From the NCBI RefSeq assembly GCF_963678185.1, contig NZ_OY782757.1:434001-498000 (forward strand): 64,000 nt of DNA, written 5' to 3'. Below, one piece after another: positions 53,486 to 62,718 of this stretch. Source of the stretch: an uncultured Tolumonas sp. Lineage in GTDB: Bacteria; Pseudomonadota; Gammaproteobacteria; Enterobacterales; Aeromonadaceae. A program made the position numbers and the translations under genes. The stretch's first letter is position 1. Every line of letters starts with the position of its first letter. The notes under the pieces are model-generated. The model saw nothing but the letters and a program-made list of their open reading frames with translations. It had not been told where the DNA came from and made no database searches.

Positions 53486-55294
53486 TTATATTTCAGGTTC
53501 AATCCAGGTTGATTTAAAATCAAACCAGCCAAGATTGTTTAAGTGAATGCCTTTTGCTTGTTCAGGGCCTTTCAAGCGCATCCAATGGTGAAACAGCGGT
53601 TGTAACCAACCGGAAGTGGTTGTAAATCTCATTAACTCTTCCGCGTTAATGGTGTTATTCCGCCATTTGGTCATCAAATCATTCAAATGCGAAATATCTC
53701 CGCCGGAAATTGATTGTCGCAATAGCGGTGTGCCAAGTAGCCAACAACCAACATTCCAGACTTCTGGCACCGCAAAGTTGACTGTGCCCAGCCACAGATC
53801 AACATCTGCATTGCCATCAGCCCAATCCGTATAGCTAAGTTCTACTGTCTCTAACGCAACACCCTCTTGTGCCAATACATTTGCCATCAGCACAGTCAGC
53901 ATATGATATTCCGGATGCTGTTCATGATAAGCCAACCGAAGTACCGGTTTAGTGTTCTGGTCTAAACGAAAGGGGCTTGCTGAATTACAGGACTTCATGC
54001 AGTGAAACCAGGTTGGCAGCAGACTACCGGTCGGAACCCAAAAATGACGTATAGGCTCAACTAACTGTTGCAGTAACACATGGGGGCTTAATTTTTCCCG
54101 CAACCAACGCCGCTGTTCCACATTCTGCCAATATGATGATCGGCTATCGCAAAGTAAAAAATAGCCTCCTTTCTCCAGGAACATTTCACTAAATACATCT
54201 GATGGCTTGCCAGTAAAACTTGCCGCCAGACCAGCAGCATAATCAACATCACTCAAACTGGAACTTAACCAGGTCGCCGTTGCAGTGGAGATTTTGGTGG
54301 TGGGTTTCACTTTATCCGTGGCTGATTTTCGTAGATGAGCTTGTTGTTCATCTAACTGTGGCGGCACGCTTAATTCGGGCCACATTAAAATTTCCACTTC
54401 ATCAAGTAATGCCCGCAAGCCAAAATAATGATCAAAGGCTTTAAGGCGCAGATGCCAACCATCGTTTTCAGCCACACAATATGGGCCAGTGCCGATAGGC
54501 TTAGCGGCAAAAGCAACTCGCGAGGCATGATCTGCTGGCAAAATCATGGCTTCAATATTCGATAGCAGTAAGGGCAGATGGTTATCGGCTTCAGCAAGCT
54601 GAATATCAACACCGAGAGTTCCAAACTGACTGATCTGGGCAATATGCGAATAGAAGGGTAACTGAGCGCAACGCGTCAATGAAGCTACCACATCCGCGGC
54701 ACATAATTCACGACCATCGTGAAATTGCACAGCTGGGCGCAAATAAAATCGCCAATGCAGCGGATCTAACATCCGCCAGTGGTGAGCCAAGTCGGCCTCT
54801 ACTTCCCCTTTTTCCTCATTTATACGCGTTAAGCCGTTAAAGATCTGTCTGACCAGATGCAACTCGGAACGACGTAAGGGCGTGCCCGGATAAAGATTTG
54901 GCATCGTCCGGTAATAAGGCACCCGCAAGGTCTGATGATCAGCGCGGATGCTGTAGCCCAGTTTGGCCCGTAATAGCGGTGCAATGAGTTGCTTTTCTTC
55001 GCCTAGCAACTCAATTGCCTCGCTAAAGCAGCCAGAATCAAGCAATTTGACTGCTTTATCACTCAGTAATTGATGTTCATTTCGTAGCAATTGCAGATAT
55101 GAACGCCGCCCACGCCCCGCTTCTGCCTGCCAGTTGATCCAGCCTATCGCCTGCATTTGCGTTAACAAATTGCGCATGTGGCGCCGGGTACAGCAGAGTC
55201 GATCGGCCAGTTCTTGTAACGTGGTCGTTACTTCGAGCAAACCAAATTGACCAAGTAATTTCAGATATTGGTGTTCAAGACGCCGTCCGGACAT
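53486..55294 (-). CDS. sgrR: SgrR-family transcriptional regulator
   Basis: 602 residues. The N-terminal winged helix (LLEVTTTLQELADRLCCTRR, then HMRNLLTQMQAIGWINW) binds DNA. The remainder (about 105-600) is a solute-binding domain of the oligopeptide type (LRRSELHLVRQIFNGLTRIN, LHWRFYLRPAVQFHDGREL). In E. coli SgrR activates the sgrS small RNA during glucose-phosphate stress. It is about 50 residues longer than E. coli SgrR. No sgrS-like RNA or setA is evident beside it; instead a shikimate-dehydrogenase-like gene and a fructose PTS gene run divergently from it, and are plausible targets. Confidence 0.85.
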   Translation of the reverse strand: MSGRRLEHQYLKLLGQFGLLEVTTTLQELADRLCCTRRHMRNLLTQMQAIGWINWQAEAGRGRRSYLQLLRNEHQLLSDKAVKLLDSGCFSEAIELLGEEKQLIAPLLRAKLGYSIRADHQTLRVPYYRTMPNLYPGTPLRRSELHLVRQIFNGLTRINEEKGEVEADLAHHWRMLDPLHWRFYLRPAVQFHDGRELCAADVVASLTRCAQLPFYSHIAQISQFGTLGVDIQLAEADNHLPLLLSNIEAMILPADHASRVAFAAKPIGTGPYCVAENDGWHLRLKAFDHYFGLRALLDEVEILMWPELSVPPQLDEQQAHLRKSATDKVKPTTKISTATATWLSSSLSDVDYAAGLAASFTGKPSDVFSEMFLEKGGYFLLCDSRSSYWQNVEQRRWLREKLSPHVLLQQLVEPIRHFWVPTGSLLPTWFHCMKSCNSASPFRLDQNTKPVLRLAYHEQHPEYHMLTVLMANVLAQEGVALETVELSYTDWADGNADVDLWLGTVNFAVPEVWNVGCWLLGTPLLRQSISGGDISHLNDLMTKWRNNTINAEELMRFTTTSGWLQPLFHHWMRLKGPEQAKGIHLNNLGWFDFKSTWIEPEI

Positions 55295-55523
55295 AAAAGA
55301 GGAACCAACTTACTTAAAATTCAGCAATTTTTAATAACATCTTTTTAGTTCATTCTTTTCTCAACAGCAAGCTATCACGCTAAAGAAAAATAAATTCCCG
55401 CTAAATGAAATTTATTCATTTTGGAACTGCATAGCGAAAGATCCCTGCTGCCATGAAGAGAAACACCGTCTGGTTAATTTTACTTAATCAGTCACCCCAT
55501 CATTTATTTATGGAACTAAGACG

Positions 55524-56342
55524 ATGACAAAACATCTGAATAAAGACACAACTATTTGTATGTCACTGGCGGCAAGACCCAGTAATTTTGGCACTCGGTT
55601 TCATAACTATTTATATGATGCATTAGATCTGGATTATTTATACAAAGCCTTCACCACAACCGATCTCCAATCTGCAATTGGCGGTGTACGCGCATTAGGT
55701 GTTCGTGGCTGCGCGATCTCGATGCCATTTAAAGAAGCCTGCATTCCGATGGTGGATGAATTAGATCCCTCTGCCAAATCAATTAACTCTGTGAATACGA
55801 TCGTTAATACCGATGGCTATTTGAAAGCATACAACACCGACTATATCGCCATTGCAAAATTGCTGGCGCAATACCAAGTGCCTACTGATTATGTTTTTGC
55901 CTTAAAAGGCAGTGGTGGCATGGCTAAAGCGGTTGCTTGTGCTTTAAGAGATGCCGGATTTAAGAACGGTTACATCGTCGCAATTGAAGAGAAAACCGGT
56001 AAACAACTCGCTGAACTGTGTGGGTTTGAATGGAAGTTAACGATGGATGGTATTCAAGCCGACCTGTTGATCAATGCCACACCGATTGGTATGTCCGGTG
56101 GACCAGACAGTGACAAATTGGCGTACAACGAAGCAGAAGTGCAGCAAGCCAAAGTGATTTTTGATGTGGTCGCATTGCCTGCCGAAACGCCATTGATCCG
56201 TTATGCCAAATCGCAAAATAAAACCGTGATCACCGGTTCCGAAGTATTTGCCATACAAGCCGTTGAACAATTCGCGTTATACACCGGCATTCGCCCTAGC
56301 GATGAATTATTCCGTCAGGCGGCAAAATATTCCCGGGAATAA
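55524..56342 (+). CDS. shikimate dehydrogenase-like protein (HI0607/SdhL type)
   Basis: 272 residues. The N-terminal substrate domain has the usual order (GVRALGVRGCAISMPFKEAC, then INSVNTIVN and NTDYIA), and the NADP-binding loop reads LKGSGGMAKAV (GSGGxxxA). The opening ICMSLAARPSNFGTRFHN and the missing classic SLSP motif place it in the SDH-like branch, which oxidises shikimate poorly and whose real substrate is unsettled. Start ATG at 55524 with GGAAC upstream. 102 bases before the PTS gene, so possibly the same operon, divergent from sgrR. Confidence 0.82.
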   Translation: MTKHLNKDTTICMSLAARPSNFGTRFHNYLYDALDLDYLYKAFTTTDLQSAIGGVRALGVRGCAISMPFKEACIPMVDELDPSAKSINSVNTIVNTDGYLKAYNTDYIAIAKLLAQYQVPTDYVFALKGSGGMAKAVACALRDAGFKNGYIVAIEEKTGKQLAELCGFEWKLTMDGIQADLLINATPIGMSGGPDSDKLAYNEAEVQQAKVIFDVVALPAETPLIRYAKSQNKTVITGSEVFAIQAVEQFALYTGIRPSDELFRQAAKYSRE

Positions 56343-56443
56343 TATTTCGACCAGCCGATTTAAAAACGACAAGCACAGCAGAGACAGTGAAGTACTGACG
56401 TGCTTGTTATTCAGCAAACAAAAATAAACCTAAGGTGTCCCCC

Positions 56444-57823
56444 ATGAGCAAACGTATTGTTGCTATAACCGCCTGTCCAACCGGTGTTGCCCATACTTTT
56501 ATGGCAGCCGAGGCATTAGAAGAAGAAGCCAAAAAACGAGGATATTGGATAAAAGTAGAAACGCGAGGTTCTGTTGGTGCTAAAAATGCGTTAACCACAG
56601 AAGAGATCGCGCAAGCCGATATTGTGATTATTGCTGCCGATATCGAACTCGATCTATCCCGTTTTGCCGGGAAAAAACTCTACAAAACCAGCACCGGTGC
56701 GGCACTGAAAAAAACGGCACAAGAAATTGATCATGCGCTGACTACGCAAACCGTGTTTAAAGGTAATTCAGCAACAACCCAATCTCATTCCGGCAAAGCG
56801 GAACTACCCGGTGTTTACAAACATTTGATGACTGGCGTTTCACACATGCTGCCGTTGGTCGTCGCGGGTGGTTTGTGCATTGCCCTCTCTTTTGTCTTTG
56901 GCATCACCGCATTCAAAGAGCCCGGCACCTTAGCTGCCGCGTTAATGCAGATCGGTGGCGGAGCCGGTGCTTTTGGGTTGATGGTCCCCGTACTGGCTGG
57001 GTTCATCGCCTTTTCAATTGCTGACCGCCCTGGTCTGGCACCGGGTTTGATCGGTGGTATGCTGGCCACTTCTGCGGGAGCCGGTTTTCTTGGCGGGATC
57101 GTCGCAGGTTTCCTTGGCGGTTACAGTGCTAAATTTGTCGCCGATAACGTTAAATTGCCGCAAACCATGGAAGCGTTAAAGCCCATCCTGATCATCCCGC
57201 TCATCTCTAGTTTAGTCACCGGGCTTATCATGATCTATGTCGTCGGCGGCCCGGTTGCTGCAGCCATGGCGGGGCTAACGCACTTCCTGGCGGGCATGAC
57301 TTCAGCAAATGCAGTTCTGCTTGGGGTTATTTTGGGGGCAATGCAATGCTTCGATTTGGGTGGCCCAGTCAATAAAGCAGCCTATACCTTTGGTGTTGGC
57401 TTGTTAGCCTCTCAATCATATCTTCCGATGGCTGCAATTATGGCCGCAGGTATGGTTCCAGCATTGGGTATGGGGGTAGCAACCTTTGTGGCTCGCGACA
57501 AATTCACCGAAGCTGAACGCGAAGCTGGTAAAGCCTCTTTTGTTTTGGGTCTGTGTTTTATCTCTGAAGGTGCGATCCCGTTTGCGGCACGTGATCCAAT
57601 GCGAGTTATTCCTTCCACTATGGCGGGTGGCGCATTAGCGGGCGCACTGTCTATGTTATTTGGTTGCACCTTGATGGCACCCCATGGCGGTCTATTTGTA
57701 CTGGCCATTCCAAATGCAGTAGGTCATGTTGGTATGTATCTGATTGCGATTGCAGCAGGTACCGCGCTCACCGGCTTAATGTATGCGGTACTGAAACCAG
57801 CAATGGAAGTTCAGGAAGCGTAA
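56444..57823 (+). CDS. PTS fructose-type transporter subunit IIBC
   Basis: 459 residues. Residues 1-100 form the IIB domain with the phosphoryl-accepting Cys11 in ITACPTGVAHTFMAAEALEE. From about 125 the IIC channel domain follows with GVSHMLPLVVAGGLCIALSF and GGPVNKAAYTFGVGLL, about ten membrane helices. No IIA domain is fused, so a separate IIA/FPr must serve it. TAAGG is 8 bases before the ATG at 56444, which I prefer to a GTG three codons upstream. It imports and phosphorylates fructose or a related sugar. A strong terminator follows. Confidence 0.9.
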   Translation: MSKRIVAITACPTGVAHTFMAAEALEEEAKKRGYWIKVETRGSVGAKNALTTEEIAQADIVIIAADIELDLSRFAGKKLYKTSTGAALKKTAQEIDHALTTQTVFKGNSATTQSHSGKAELPGVYKHLMTGVSHMLPLVVAGGLCIALSFVFGITAFKEPGTLAAALMQIGGGAGAFGLMVPVLAGFIAFSIADRPGLAPGLIGGMLATSAGAGFLGGIVAGFLGGYSAKFVADNVKLPQTMEALKPILIIPLISSLVTGLIMIYVVGGPVAAAMAGLTHFLAGMTSANAVLLGVILGAMQCFDLGGPVNKAAYTFGVGLLASQSYLPMAAIMAAGMVPALGMGVATFVARDKFTEAEREAGKASFVLGLCFISEGAIPFAARDPMRVIPSTMAGGALAGALSMLFGCTLMAPHGGLFVLAIPNAVGHVGMYLIAIAAGTALTGLMYAVLKPAMEVQEA

Positions 57824-57844
57824 TTCAAATTTGTGCGTCCTCTT

Positions 57845-57872
57845 CCCCGGCTGAATAAGCCGGGGCTTTTTG
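57845..57872 (+). terminator. intrinsic terminator after the PTS gene
   Basis: Stem CCCCGGCT / AGCCGGGG with loop GAATA followed by CTTTTTG, 22 bases past the stop. Confidence 0.92.
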
Positions 57873-58303
57873 AGTAACCGATGAAAGAAACCGAGACAAG
57901 GGAAAAACATAATGTTGAGCATTGCTGAACTTTTTGTTGATGTCATAAGGGTTTGCTGAGCTTTCATTTTGATTACTGTGTAGCTAAAAGAGAATACTGG
58001 TATGGTGATTCTCTTTTTTATTTCTATAGGTTTCTACAGGTTAAAGTGGGAGAAATGTATGTAGTCCCGCGGGAAATTGAACACAAAACCTTTCCGACAG
58101 CGAAATCAAACTTATGGTTATCGTGCCTCACAGTATGTTGAACACCAGTCATGAAGGGGGGCGACGCACTGCGGTAAATGATGTCTGGATTTGATCAAAC
58201 CACAATACGCTGGCGATTTTACGACATATGTTGTCAGTTTTACGCCAGTTTAAATACCCGTATTACGCCAGGATAGAATAAAACCTAGACCTGGAGAATC
58301 AGA
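57873..58303. other. intergenic region before leuA, with hairpin
   Basis: No supported gene. A stem-loop AAAGAGAAT / ATTCTCTTT (57987-57995 with 58008-58016) ending in TTTTTT resembles another terminator. The last 100 bases hold repeated TTACGCCAG-type sequences listed separately. Confidence 0.5.
58217..58271. promoter_or_regulatory. three direct repeats upstream of leuA (possible AraC-type operator)
   Basis: TTTTACGACAT (58217-58227), TTTTACGCCAG (58238-58248) and TATTACGCCAG (58261-58271), spaced 21 and 23 bp, about two helical turns. AraC-family proteins bind such direct repeats; the linked regulator at 59965-60729 is the natural candidate. Confidence 0.55.
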
Positions 58304-59968
58304 ATGCTACAAAAACCCTCCCAAAAATACCGGGCATATCCGCCGATTGCTTTACCTAAACGTCAATGGCCCGTCAAAGTACTGAGCCATGCCCCTCGCT
58401 GGTTATCAACCGATCTGCGCGACGGTAACCAGGCGCTGGCCGAACCCATGGACAGCACACGTAAACTGCGTTTTTGGGAACTATTGATCAACTGTGGATT
58501 TAAAGAAATTGAGGTAGCATTTCCGGCGGCGTCGGAGACAGATTTTCAGTTCGTTCGCCAGTTAATTGAAGAAAAACGAATTCCCGAGGATGTGACTATT
58601 CAAGTGTTAACTCAGGCGCGTAGTGATCTGATTGAACGCACGTTTGCTGCTCTTGACGGAGCAAACCGTGCCACAATCCATTTGTATAATGCTACCGCGC
58701 CGCTGTTCCGCCAGTTGGTGTTTCGTCAGAGCAAAGAGGAAATTATCCAATTGGCGGTCAACGCTTCCAGGCAAATACGAGCGCTGTGTGAAGCCAACTC
58801 CAAAACACGATGGAGCTATGAATATTCGCCGGAAACCTTTTGTTTTACAGAACCTGAGTTTGCCTTACAGATCTGTGAGGCTGTCGCAGAAGTTTGGGAA
58901 CCATCTGCTGAACGACCTATGATAATCAATTTGCCGGCGACCGTAGAGGTCAATACACCAAACGTTTATGCAGATCAGATAGAATATTTCTGTCAAAATT
59001 TTTCAAGACGCAGCGAAGTCTGCATTAGTGTTCATCCTCATAATGATCGAGGCACTGGCGTTGCCTGCGCGGAACTGGCGATGCTTGCTGGTGCTGATCG
59101 CGTGGAAGGTTGCTTGTTTGGTAACGGGGAGCGTACTGGAAACGTCTGCCTGGTGACCCTGGCAATGAACCTATACAGCCAGGGCATTCCGCCAAAACTT
59201 GATTTTAGCGACATGAAACAAGTTGTGGAGCGTGTAGAACAGTGTAACCAATTGCCGGTGCACCCTCGTCATCCCTATGCTGGAAAGCTGGCATTCACCG
59301 CCTTTTCCGGTTCACATCAGGATGCAATTAAGAAAGGATTTAGCGCGCGCCAGTCATCACCGTCCCCGTATTGGGAAATGCCCTATCTTCCCGTTGATCC
59401 TAACGACATTGGCTGTACCTACGAAGCGGTTATCCGTGTGAATAGCCAATCAGGCAAAAGCGGAGCAGCGTGGATACTGGAGCAAAATCATGGTTTATCG
59501 TTGCCGCGAGGTCTACAGCAAGATTTTAGTCGCCACGTCCAAGCTCAAACAGACTGTGATGGCAATGAAATGACTCAAGCTGCTCTCTGGCATTTATTTC
59601 GAGAATTGTATGGTCCTCATTCAGTTGCCAAATATCAGTTATTGGAATATCGAAGTAACAGTCTGGCAAATGGAACTTTGAATTTGTGGGCGTGTGTGCA
59701 GACGCATCATGGCACTGTGACATTGCAGGGAACTGGAAACGGACTGCTTTCGGCCACTGTCGACGCGCTTAAATCACGGTTTAACATCTCTCTGGCTATT
59801 GATAATTATCATGAGCATACACTCGGCAGACATAGCGAAAGTCGTTCAGCTGCTTATCTTCGCTGCACCTTCGCTAACGGTGAAAGTCGGTGGGGCGTAG
59901 ATATAGATAACGATGTGTCACGAGCCTCTCTGCAAGCATTGTTTAATACACTACTCGCACAGGACTAA
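58304..59968 (+). CDS. leuA: 2-isopropylmalate synthase (long form)
   Basis: 554 residues: condenses acetyl-CoA with 2-ketoisovalerate in leucine synthesis. The catalytic barrel opens with STDLRDGNQALAEPMD and holds the metal-binding HPHNDRGTG and the GCLFGNGERTGN loop. A linker (350-430) leads to the LeuA dimer regulatory domain (about 440-554). This length and N-terminus match the type-2 LeuA of pseudomonads and actinobacteria, not the approximately 520-residue enterobacterial form. It is not linked to leuBCD. GGAGAATCAG precedes the ATG. Its 3' end overlaps the convergent araC-type gene by four bases. Confidence 0.9.
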   Translation: MLQKPSQKYRAYPPIALPKRQWPVKVLSHAPRWLSTDLRDGNQALAEPMDSTRKLRFWELLINCGFKEIEVAFPAASETDFQFVRQLIEEKRIPEDVTIQVLTQARSDLIERTFAALDGANRATIHLYNATAPLFRQLVFRQSKEEIIQLAVNASRQIRALCEANSKTRWSYEYSPETFCFTEPEFALQICEAVAEVWEPSAERPMIINLPATVEVNTPNVYADQIEYFCQNFSRRSEVCISVHPHNDRGTGVACAELAMLAGADRVEGCLFGNGERTGNVCLVTLAMNLYSQGIPPKLDFSDMKQVVERVEQCNQLPVHPRHPYAGKLAFTAFSGSHQDAIKKGFSARQSSPSPYWEMPYLPVDPNDIGCTYEAVIRVNSQSGKSGAAWILEQNHGLSLPRGLQQDFSRHVQAQTDCDGNEMTQAALWHLFRELYGPHSVAKYQLLEYRSNSLANGTLNLWACVQTHHGTVTLQGTGNGLLSATVDALKSRFNISLAIDNYHEHTLGRHSESRSAAYLRCTFANGESRWGVDIDNDVSRASLQALFNTLLAQD

Positions 59969-60729
59969 TTGGTAAGAAAATAATCACTTGGTGAGACGCC
60001 GAGCGTACGACGGAACATGGCACTGAAGGCACTGTGGCTTTCATAGCCCAGGTCCAGCGCAACTCTAAGCACAGATTGCCCTTGAGCGAGACGACTTAGA
60101 GCCTCCAACAGCCTCGCCCGTCTCACCCATTCGCTGAATGCCAGCCCCGTCTGCTGACGAAAATGGCGTAGCAAAGTCCGCTCACTGATACAGAGTTGTT
60201 GTGCTGCGAGTGCCGTGGTCCACTCTTTACCCGGTTCAGCCTGGATCTGACGACATAGTGTTAGCAGTGTAATCGCTTTCGGTTGAGGAAGATTAAAAGG
60301 CAGTTCAGCCATCATGCGGATCTCATCAAGTATCAGCTCGTAGAGTCGCTCTTCCCGACTGCCAGAAAGGTATCGTTCGGGTAATGATAATGAGGCAATA
60401 ATCAGCTCACGTAACAACGCCGAGATTTGTACAACCTGACATGTCGAAGGCAAATCTGCTCTGGCAAAGGGATCAACAAATAATGTTCTAGCTGCCACGA
60501 TCCCTGTTACCTGCAATCGATGGCGAGTTCCGGCTGGCAGCCAAACGCCGCGGCTGGGCGGCACAATCCAATAGCCCTGATTTGTTTCTACGCGTACTAC
60601 ACCGCTTAGTGTATGCAGTAGTTGTGCACAGTCATGGCTATGCCAAGGTTCCTGCGCCCCGTGAGGGTAGTCATGGGCAAAGGGAACCACAGGGCGGGTT
60701 GCAAAGTTAAACTGGACGCTGATAGACAT
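59965..60729 (-). CDS. AraC-family transcriptional regulator with cupin sensor
   Basis: 254 residues. The cupin-like N-terminal sensor has HDYPHGAQEPWHSHDCAQLL and PPSRGVWLPAGTRH. The C-terminal pair of HTH motifs (about 155-250) ends in VALDLGYESHSAFSAMFRRT and LGVSPSDYF, the AraC signature. Convergent with leuA and overlapping it by 4 bases, an arrangement seen when a leuA paralogue and its regulator move together. Direct repeats upstream of leuA may be its site. Effector unknown. Confidence 0.85.
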   Translation of the reverse strand: MSISVQFNFATRPVVPFAHDYPHGAQEPWHSHDCAQLLHTLSGVVRVETNQGYWIVPPSRGVWLPAGTRHRLQVTGIVAARTLFVDPFARADLPSTCQVVQISALLRELIIASLSLPERYLSGSREERLYELILDEIRMMAELPFNLPQPKAITLLTLCRQIQAEPGKEWTTALAAQQLCISERTLLRHFRQQTGLAFSEWVRRARLLEALSRLAQGQSVLRVALDLGYESHSAFSAMFRRTLGVSPSDYFLTN

Positions 60730-61159
60730 TATTAACTACTGCTAGAAACTAACACTGAGTATACGCTAAGCATAAAAAAGAGCCATAAAGCTATAATGGG
60801 GTCTGAAATTCAGCGAAATTATTCGATGGGAATTTCAGAGGCCGGAGTTGTCTTTTTGCTAGACGTGTGTCGAGGGCTGTTTGCGTTTGGTCAAATTGGG
60901 GTGGATCAAAATTCAACGCAAAAAAGTGAGTCAGTTTTAAACGCATATCAACACATGTTCTCGCAGTCGAAAACTTCAAATCGCGAAACTCACTTCTGCC
61001 CCAAAATGAGTTTACCTAACAACCTAACTAATCATTTCTTACAAAATATTGGATTAATTTTTATCCACTGAAACAGGATACAAAATTAAATATTCCAACA
61101 ACGACCACGCTTGATTGCCAAAATTTATGTTGACCAAAAACACCAAATCGGAGGTCAAC
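60730..61159. other. intergenic region with inverted repeat
   Basis: 430 bases with no supported gene. TCTGAAATT (60802-60810) and AATTTCAGA (60831-60839) form a perfect 9-bp inverted repeat about 75 bases upstream of the araC-type start, a candidate operator or element end. Confidence 0.45.
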
Positions 61160-61756
61160 ATGAAAAAAACAGCTTTAGGCAAATGTACTGGCATAAAAAG
61201 ACCATTCAAGTTAGAAGAGATCTGGCGTATTCGTACTCGGCTTGAACTTGAAAATAACTTAATGGAGTTAGCACTCTTAAACTTGGCCATTGATAGCAAA
61301 TTGAGAGCCAGTGATTTACTGAAAACCCATGTCTACGATATTGCTTCTCAAGGGATCATCAATAATCGAGTGCAGTGTGTCCAACAAAAGACAGGTACTG
61401 ATGTCCATTATGAAATCACGCCTAGAACACAACAAAGTCTCAGTCTTTGGATACATTCTGCTGCTCTTAATGCTCAGAGCTTTTTATTCCCTAGTTGTCG
61501 TCGGAAAAACCAAGCAATCAGCTACTCTTTTTATCGTGCGATTATTCGACGTTGGGCAATAAAGCTTGGGCTAAACGCAGACTATTATGGAACACATTCG
61601 ATGCGTCGGACCAAAGCGACTCTAATCTATGCTAGAACGAAGAACATTCGTGCTGTGCAGATCTTACTGGGCCACGCAAAACTTGATAACACCATTCGTT
61701 ACTTGGGTGTTGAGTTGGAGGACGCGCTTAAACTATCAGAGCAAACAGATTGCTAA
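61160..61756 (+). CDS. solitary tyrosine recombinase (short, FimB/FimE size)
   Basis: 198 residues, catalytic domain only. The active-site set is complete: Arg in KLRASDLL, Lys in VQQKTGTD, His-x-x-Arg in GTHSMRRTKATLIY, His in LLGHAKLDNT, and the nucleophile Tyr in TIRYLGVE. It lacks the N-terminal core-binding domain of phage integrases, and its size matches FimB/FimE invertases. GGAGGTCAAC sets the ATG at 61160. No obvious linked invertible element or island; its target is not evident. Confidence 0.87.
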   Translation: MKKTALGKCTGIKRPFKLEEIWRIRTRLELENNLMELALLNLAIDSKLRASDLLKTHVYDIASQGIINNRVQCVQQKTGTDVHYEITPRTQQSLSLWIHSAALNAQSFLFPSCRRKNQAISYSFYRAIIRRWAIKLGLNADYYGTHSMRRTKATLIYARTKNIRAVQILLGHAKLDNTIRYLGVELEDALKLSEQTDC

Positions 61757-61766
61757 ACTAATTGAT

Positions 61767-61797
61767 ACGGGCTTTTCTTGGTATAAGAGAAGCCTGT
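61767..61797 (+). terminator. hairpin after the recombinase gene
   Basis: ACGGGCTTTTCTT pairs with AAGAGAAGCCTGT (with G-U pairs) around GGTAT, 11 bases after the stop codon. No U-run follows. Two smaller hairpins come next (CCCACAAGTTGTGGG at 61827 and TTGGTTG/CAACCAA at about 61848). Confidence 0.55.
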
Positions 61798-61872
61798 GCA
61801 CCTGAATCGCCGTGTGATCTAGAGGTCCCACAAGTTGTGGGTTAATTGGTTGGTAAAACAACCAAACCTTAA

Positions 61873-62388
61873 TTATTCATATTTTTTCAAATTACGTTGA
61901 AATGCTGACAAGTGGTTTTTTGAAGCATTCATTAAGCTATTGAATAGCGTTTTCACTTCAGCATTTTCTGGCTTAGATAGCATTGGGTTATCAAGAAAAG
62001 CCTGGTACATGGCGATATTATCAATTTCAGCCTGCACACCTGCTTGTAACGCATCATGAAGTGACGTTGGGGTACTCACTGTATTGGCTGTTGTATCTCT
62101 GGGTAATGTTAACCCGCGATGTTCATAAACAACGGAAAGCATTTTGATATGTTGTGACTCTGCTTTGATGATGTTTGTGAACGGTTTTGTATTGCCGAAT
62201 TTCTCAATAATTAACTCATATTCACGATGGGCTAAGTATTCATCTTGAATCGCATACTGCATCATTTCATTCAGGGTCGGCGTACTATTCATTTGAGCAG
62301 CTTTAGCGCCAATGACAGTGTTATTTGCAGATGCAAACCCAACAGTAGTAAGTAATGCAATAAAAATTAGAGAGCGGATTTTGTTCAT
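61873..62388 (-). CDS. DUF2202 ferritin-like exported protein
   Basis: 171 residues. A signal peptide (1-21, ends FASA) precedes a four-helix bundle of the DUF2202/ferritin-like type: LNEMMQYAIQDEYLAHREYE with paired Glu/His, IKAESQHIKMLS, and QAEIDNIAMYQAFLD. The E...E-x-x-H pattern suits a di-iron or similar metal site. Divergent from a Dps gene 330 bases away, so the two may share stress or iron control. A 22-bp palindrome lies 35 bases upstream. Confidence 0.85.
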   Translation of the reverse strand: MNKIRSLIFIALLTTVGFASANNTVIGAKAAQMNSTPTLNEMMQYAIQDEYLAHREYELIIEKFGNTKPFTNIIKAESQHIKMLSVVYEHRGLTLPRDTTANTVSTPTSLHDALQAGVQAEIDNIAMYQAFLDNPMLSKPENAEVKTLFNSLMNASKNHLSAFQRNLKKYE

Positions 62389-62718
62389 GGCAATTTCCAG
62401 ATAGTTGTAGAGTTACCATAATGTACTTTAGTATCGTCTAAAGTATGTCAAAAGTTTCTAAATTTGTAATAACTAATATTGTTGCTTTTTTGAATCAAGC
62501 TTTGTACTTGAGCAACCAATTAACATAATCACTATCGGCGTATCAGCAACAAACCATTTCCACTCAAATGAATGCAATTACGCACATAATCTGTAAATTA
62601 CCTGTCTTATGCTAAAAATCAATGAAATGCGACATCTATTAACGCCTTTTAGGAACTATCCAATTATAGTCTAGACAGAAACTTGATTTGATCTATAGAC
62701 ATACAAAAGGAGCTCAAT
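62389..62718. promoter_or_regulatory. divergent promoter region DUF2202/dps with palindrome
   Basis: TACTTTAG-TATCGT-CTAAAGTA at 62424-62445 is a perfect inverted repeat with a 6-base centre, placed where the promoter of the DUF2202 gene should be. The rest is A/T-rich spacer. The binding regulator is unknown. Confidence 0.6.

Noticed and set aside
57953-58141. 62-codon frame before leuA
   Set aside because: Spans a terminator-like hairpin and has no ribosome site.
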